A DNA stretch of 64,000 nucleotides, from positions 62,001 to 126,000 of the forward strand of contig CAVYRD010000008.1 in NCBI GenBank assembly GCA_963770865.1, read 5' to 3'. Under the pieces are notes generated by a model, which saw nothing but the letters and a program-made list of their open reading frames with translations, made no database searches and had not been told where the DNA came from. The stretch's first letter is position 1. Every line of letters starts with the position of its first letter. Positions 63,171-64,000 of the stretch are shown here, piece by piece. The position numbers were made by a program, and so were the translations under genes. This DNA is from Miltoncostaea sp963770865 (GTDB lineage Bacteria; Actinomycetota; Thermoleophilia; Miltoncostaeales; Miltoncostaeaceae).

Positions 63171-64000
63171 CAGCGGCTGCCGAACGGGTCGCCTGCGATG
63201 AGCGGCGCGACGTCGTCCATCAGGCCCATGAGGCGGTCCGGCGTGATGCCGAGGACCTCGAGCGACTCGGGGTCCACGCCGTACATCAGGCCGTCGGCCC
63301 CGAGGCCCACGCCGAGCATCATGCAGGCCGCGTCGGCCAGGTGGACGCAGTGCGCCAGGGCCGGCTTCAACGTGGCGCCGCCTGGGGAGTGGTGGAAGCG
63401 GATGGCCTCCTCCAGCTCCGGCGGGAAGCTCCATGCGACGGCGATCTGCGCGCCCAGCTCCGCATGGTCGAACCCGAGCAGCTCGGCCTCGACGTCGTGG
63501 AACGGGATGCGCCGGTCCTGCGCGATGCGCGTGACCTCGTCGAACGCGTGCTCCATGTAGCTGGAGAGGATCGTCTTGCCGATGTCGTGCAGCAGGCCGG
63601 CGACGAACGCCTCCTCGACCGGGGCCAGCCTGACCTCGACGGCGAGGCGCCGGGCGGTGAAGGCGACCGAGATCGAGTGGCGCCAGAGCTCGCCCTGCTG
63701 CAGGCCGTAGCCCGGAAGGCCGCCGCTCAGCAGGCGCGCCGTGTGGCTGGAGATGGCGAGGCTCTTGATGGCCGAGAAGCCGAGCATCACCACCGCCTCG
63801 GTGACCGTGGTCACCCGGCGCGAGTGTCCGTAGAAGGACGAGTTCGCGAGCTTGAGGATGTTCGCGGTCAGGCTCTGGTCGCGCAGGATCACCTGGGAGA
63901 GCTGGCCCACCGTCATGTCGTGGTCGTCGCAGGCGGCGATCACCTCCGCGATGCTCGCGGGCATCGCGGGGAGCTCGGCCACCGCGGCGGCGACCTCCTG
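63170..64000 (-). CDS. HDOD-domain protein, 5' end beyond the window
   Basis: At least 270 residues of an HDOD domain: LPAMPASIAEVI at the visible start, LILRDQSLTANILKLANSSF-type sequence, VVMLGFSAIKSLAIS, and AGLLHDIGKTILSSY with the HD pair, then LLGFDHAELGAQIAVAW and EAIRFHHSP. HDOD proteins are regulatory scaffolds, often tied to motility and c-di-GMP. The frame stays open to the edge; a GTG at 63982 is possible, but homologues begin further upstream. Confidence 0.88.
   Translation of the reverse strand, partial: QEVAAAVAELPAMPASIAEVIAACDDHDMTVGQLSQVILRDQSLTANILKLANSSFYGHSRRVTTVTEAVVMLGFSAIKSLAISSHTARLLSGGLPGYGLQQGELWRHSISVAFTARRLAVEVRLAPVEEAFVAGLLHDIGKTILSSYMEHAFDEVTRIAQDRRIPFHDVEAELLGFDHAELGAQIAVAWSFPPELEEAIRFHHSPGGATLKPALAHCVHLADAACMMLGVGLGADGLMYGVDPESLEVLGITPDRLMGLMDDVAPLIAGDPFGSR

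Overview
The window is very GC-rich DNA with overlapping start and stop codons and several genes that appear to be transcribed without a leader. It carries a Gram-positive type flagellar locus next to a GlgE/trehalose glucan cluster. This points to a motile actinomycete of the deep-branching class Thermoleophilia (Solirubrobacterales, Miltoncostaeales or relatives). That placement is inference from gene content. No rRNA, tRNA, CRISPR array, insertion sequence or prophage was seen.

Region 1 (1-18.1 kb) is a near-complete cycle between alpha-glucan and trehalose. malQ is divergent from a tightly overlapping operon glgE-glgB-treZ-glgX/treX-treY. A LuxR-type regulator with a degenerate receiver follows, then two small unknown genes, a broken cupredoxin lipoprotein, an ECF sigma/anti-sigma pair, and a treS-maltokinase fusion. 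Together, trehalose made by TreX/TreY/TreZ can be turned into maltose and maltose-1-phosphate (TreS-Mak) and put back into glucan (GlgE, GlgB).

Region 2 (18.2-28.2 kb) is housekeeping and respiratory: hflX, a class III aminotransferase, cydAB (cytochrome bd), truncated SDR and MFS remnants, a GMC oxidoreductase, a type II NADH dehydrogenase and an L,D-transpeptidase. From 19.5 to 25.9 kb almost every gene carries one or more frameshifts. These are either consensus errors or real decay.

Region 3 (28.2-64 kb) is the flagellar locus, almost wholly on the minus strand. From right to left it reads: HDOD protein, flgB, flgC, fliE, fliF, fliG, fliH, fliI; fliJ, fliK, flgD, a TIGR02530-type gene, a flgE-like hook gene; flbD, motA, motB, fliL; fliM, fliY, fliO, fliP, fliQ, fliR; cheW; fapA, flhB, flhA, flhF, a PilZ brake protein and four small unknown genes. 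It is interrupted by acuC and a CBS protein, by a TetR/SDR/epimerase/ATPase group, by an efeO-efeB iron pair and by a yyaC-like gene. The most striking regulatory signal is a repeated sigma-28-type promoter, TCAA-N15-GCCGAT, before fliM, fapA, fliJ, flbD, fliO and cheW. It suggests that one FliA/WhiG-like sigma factor drives nearly all flagellar operons here, including early structural genes. The gene for that factor, flagellin, FlhG and the CheA/CheY core are not in the window.
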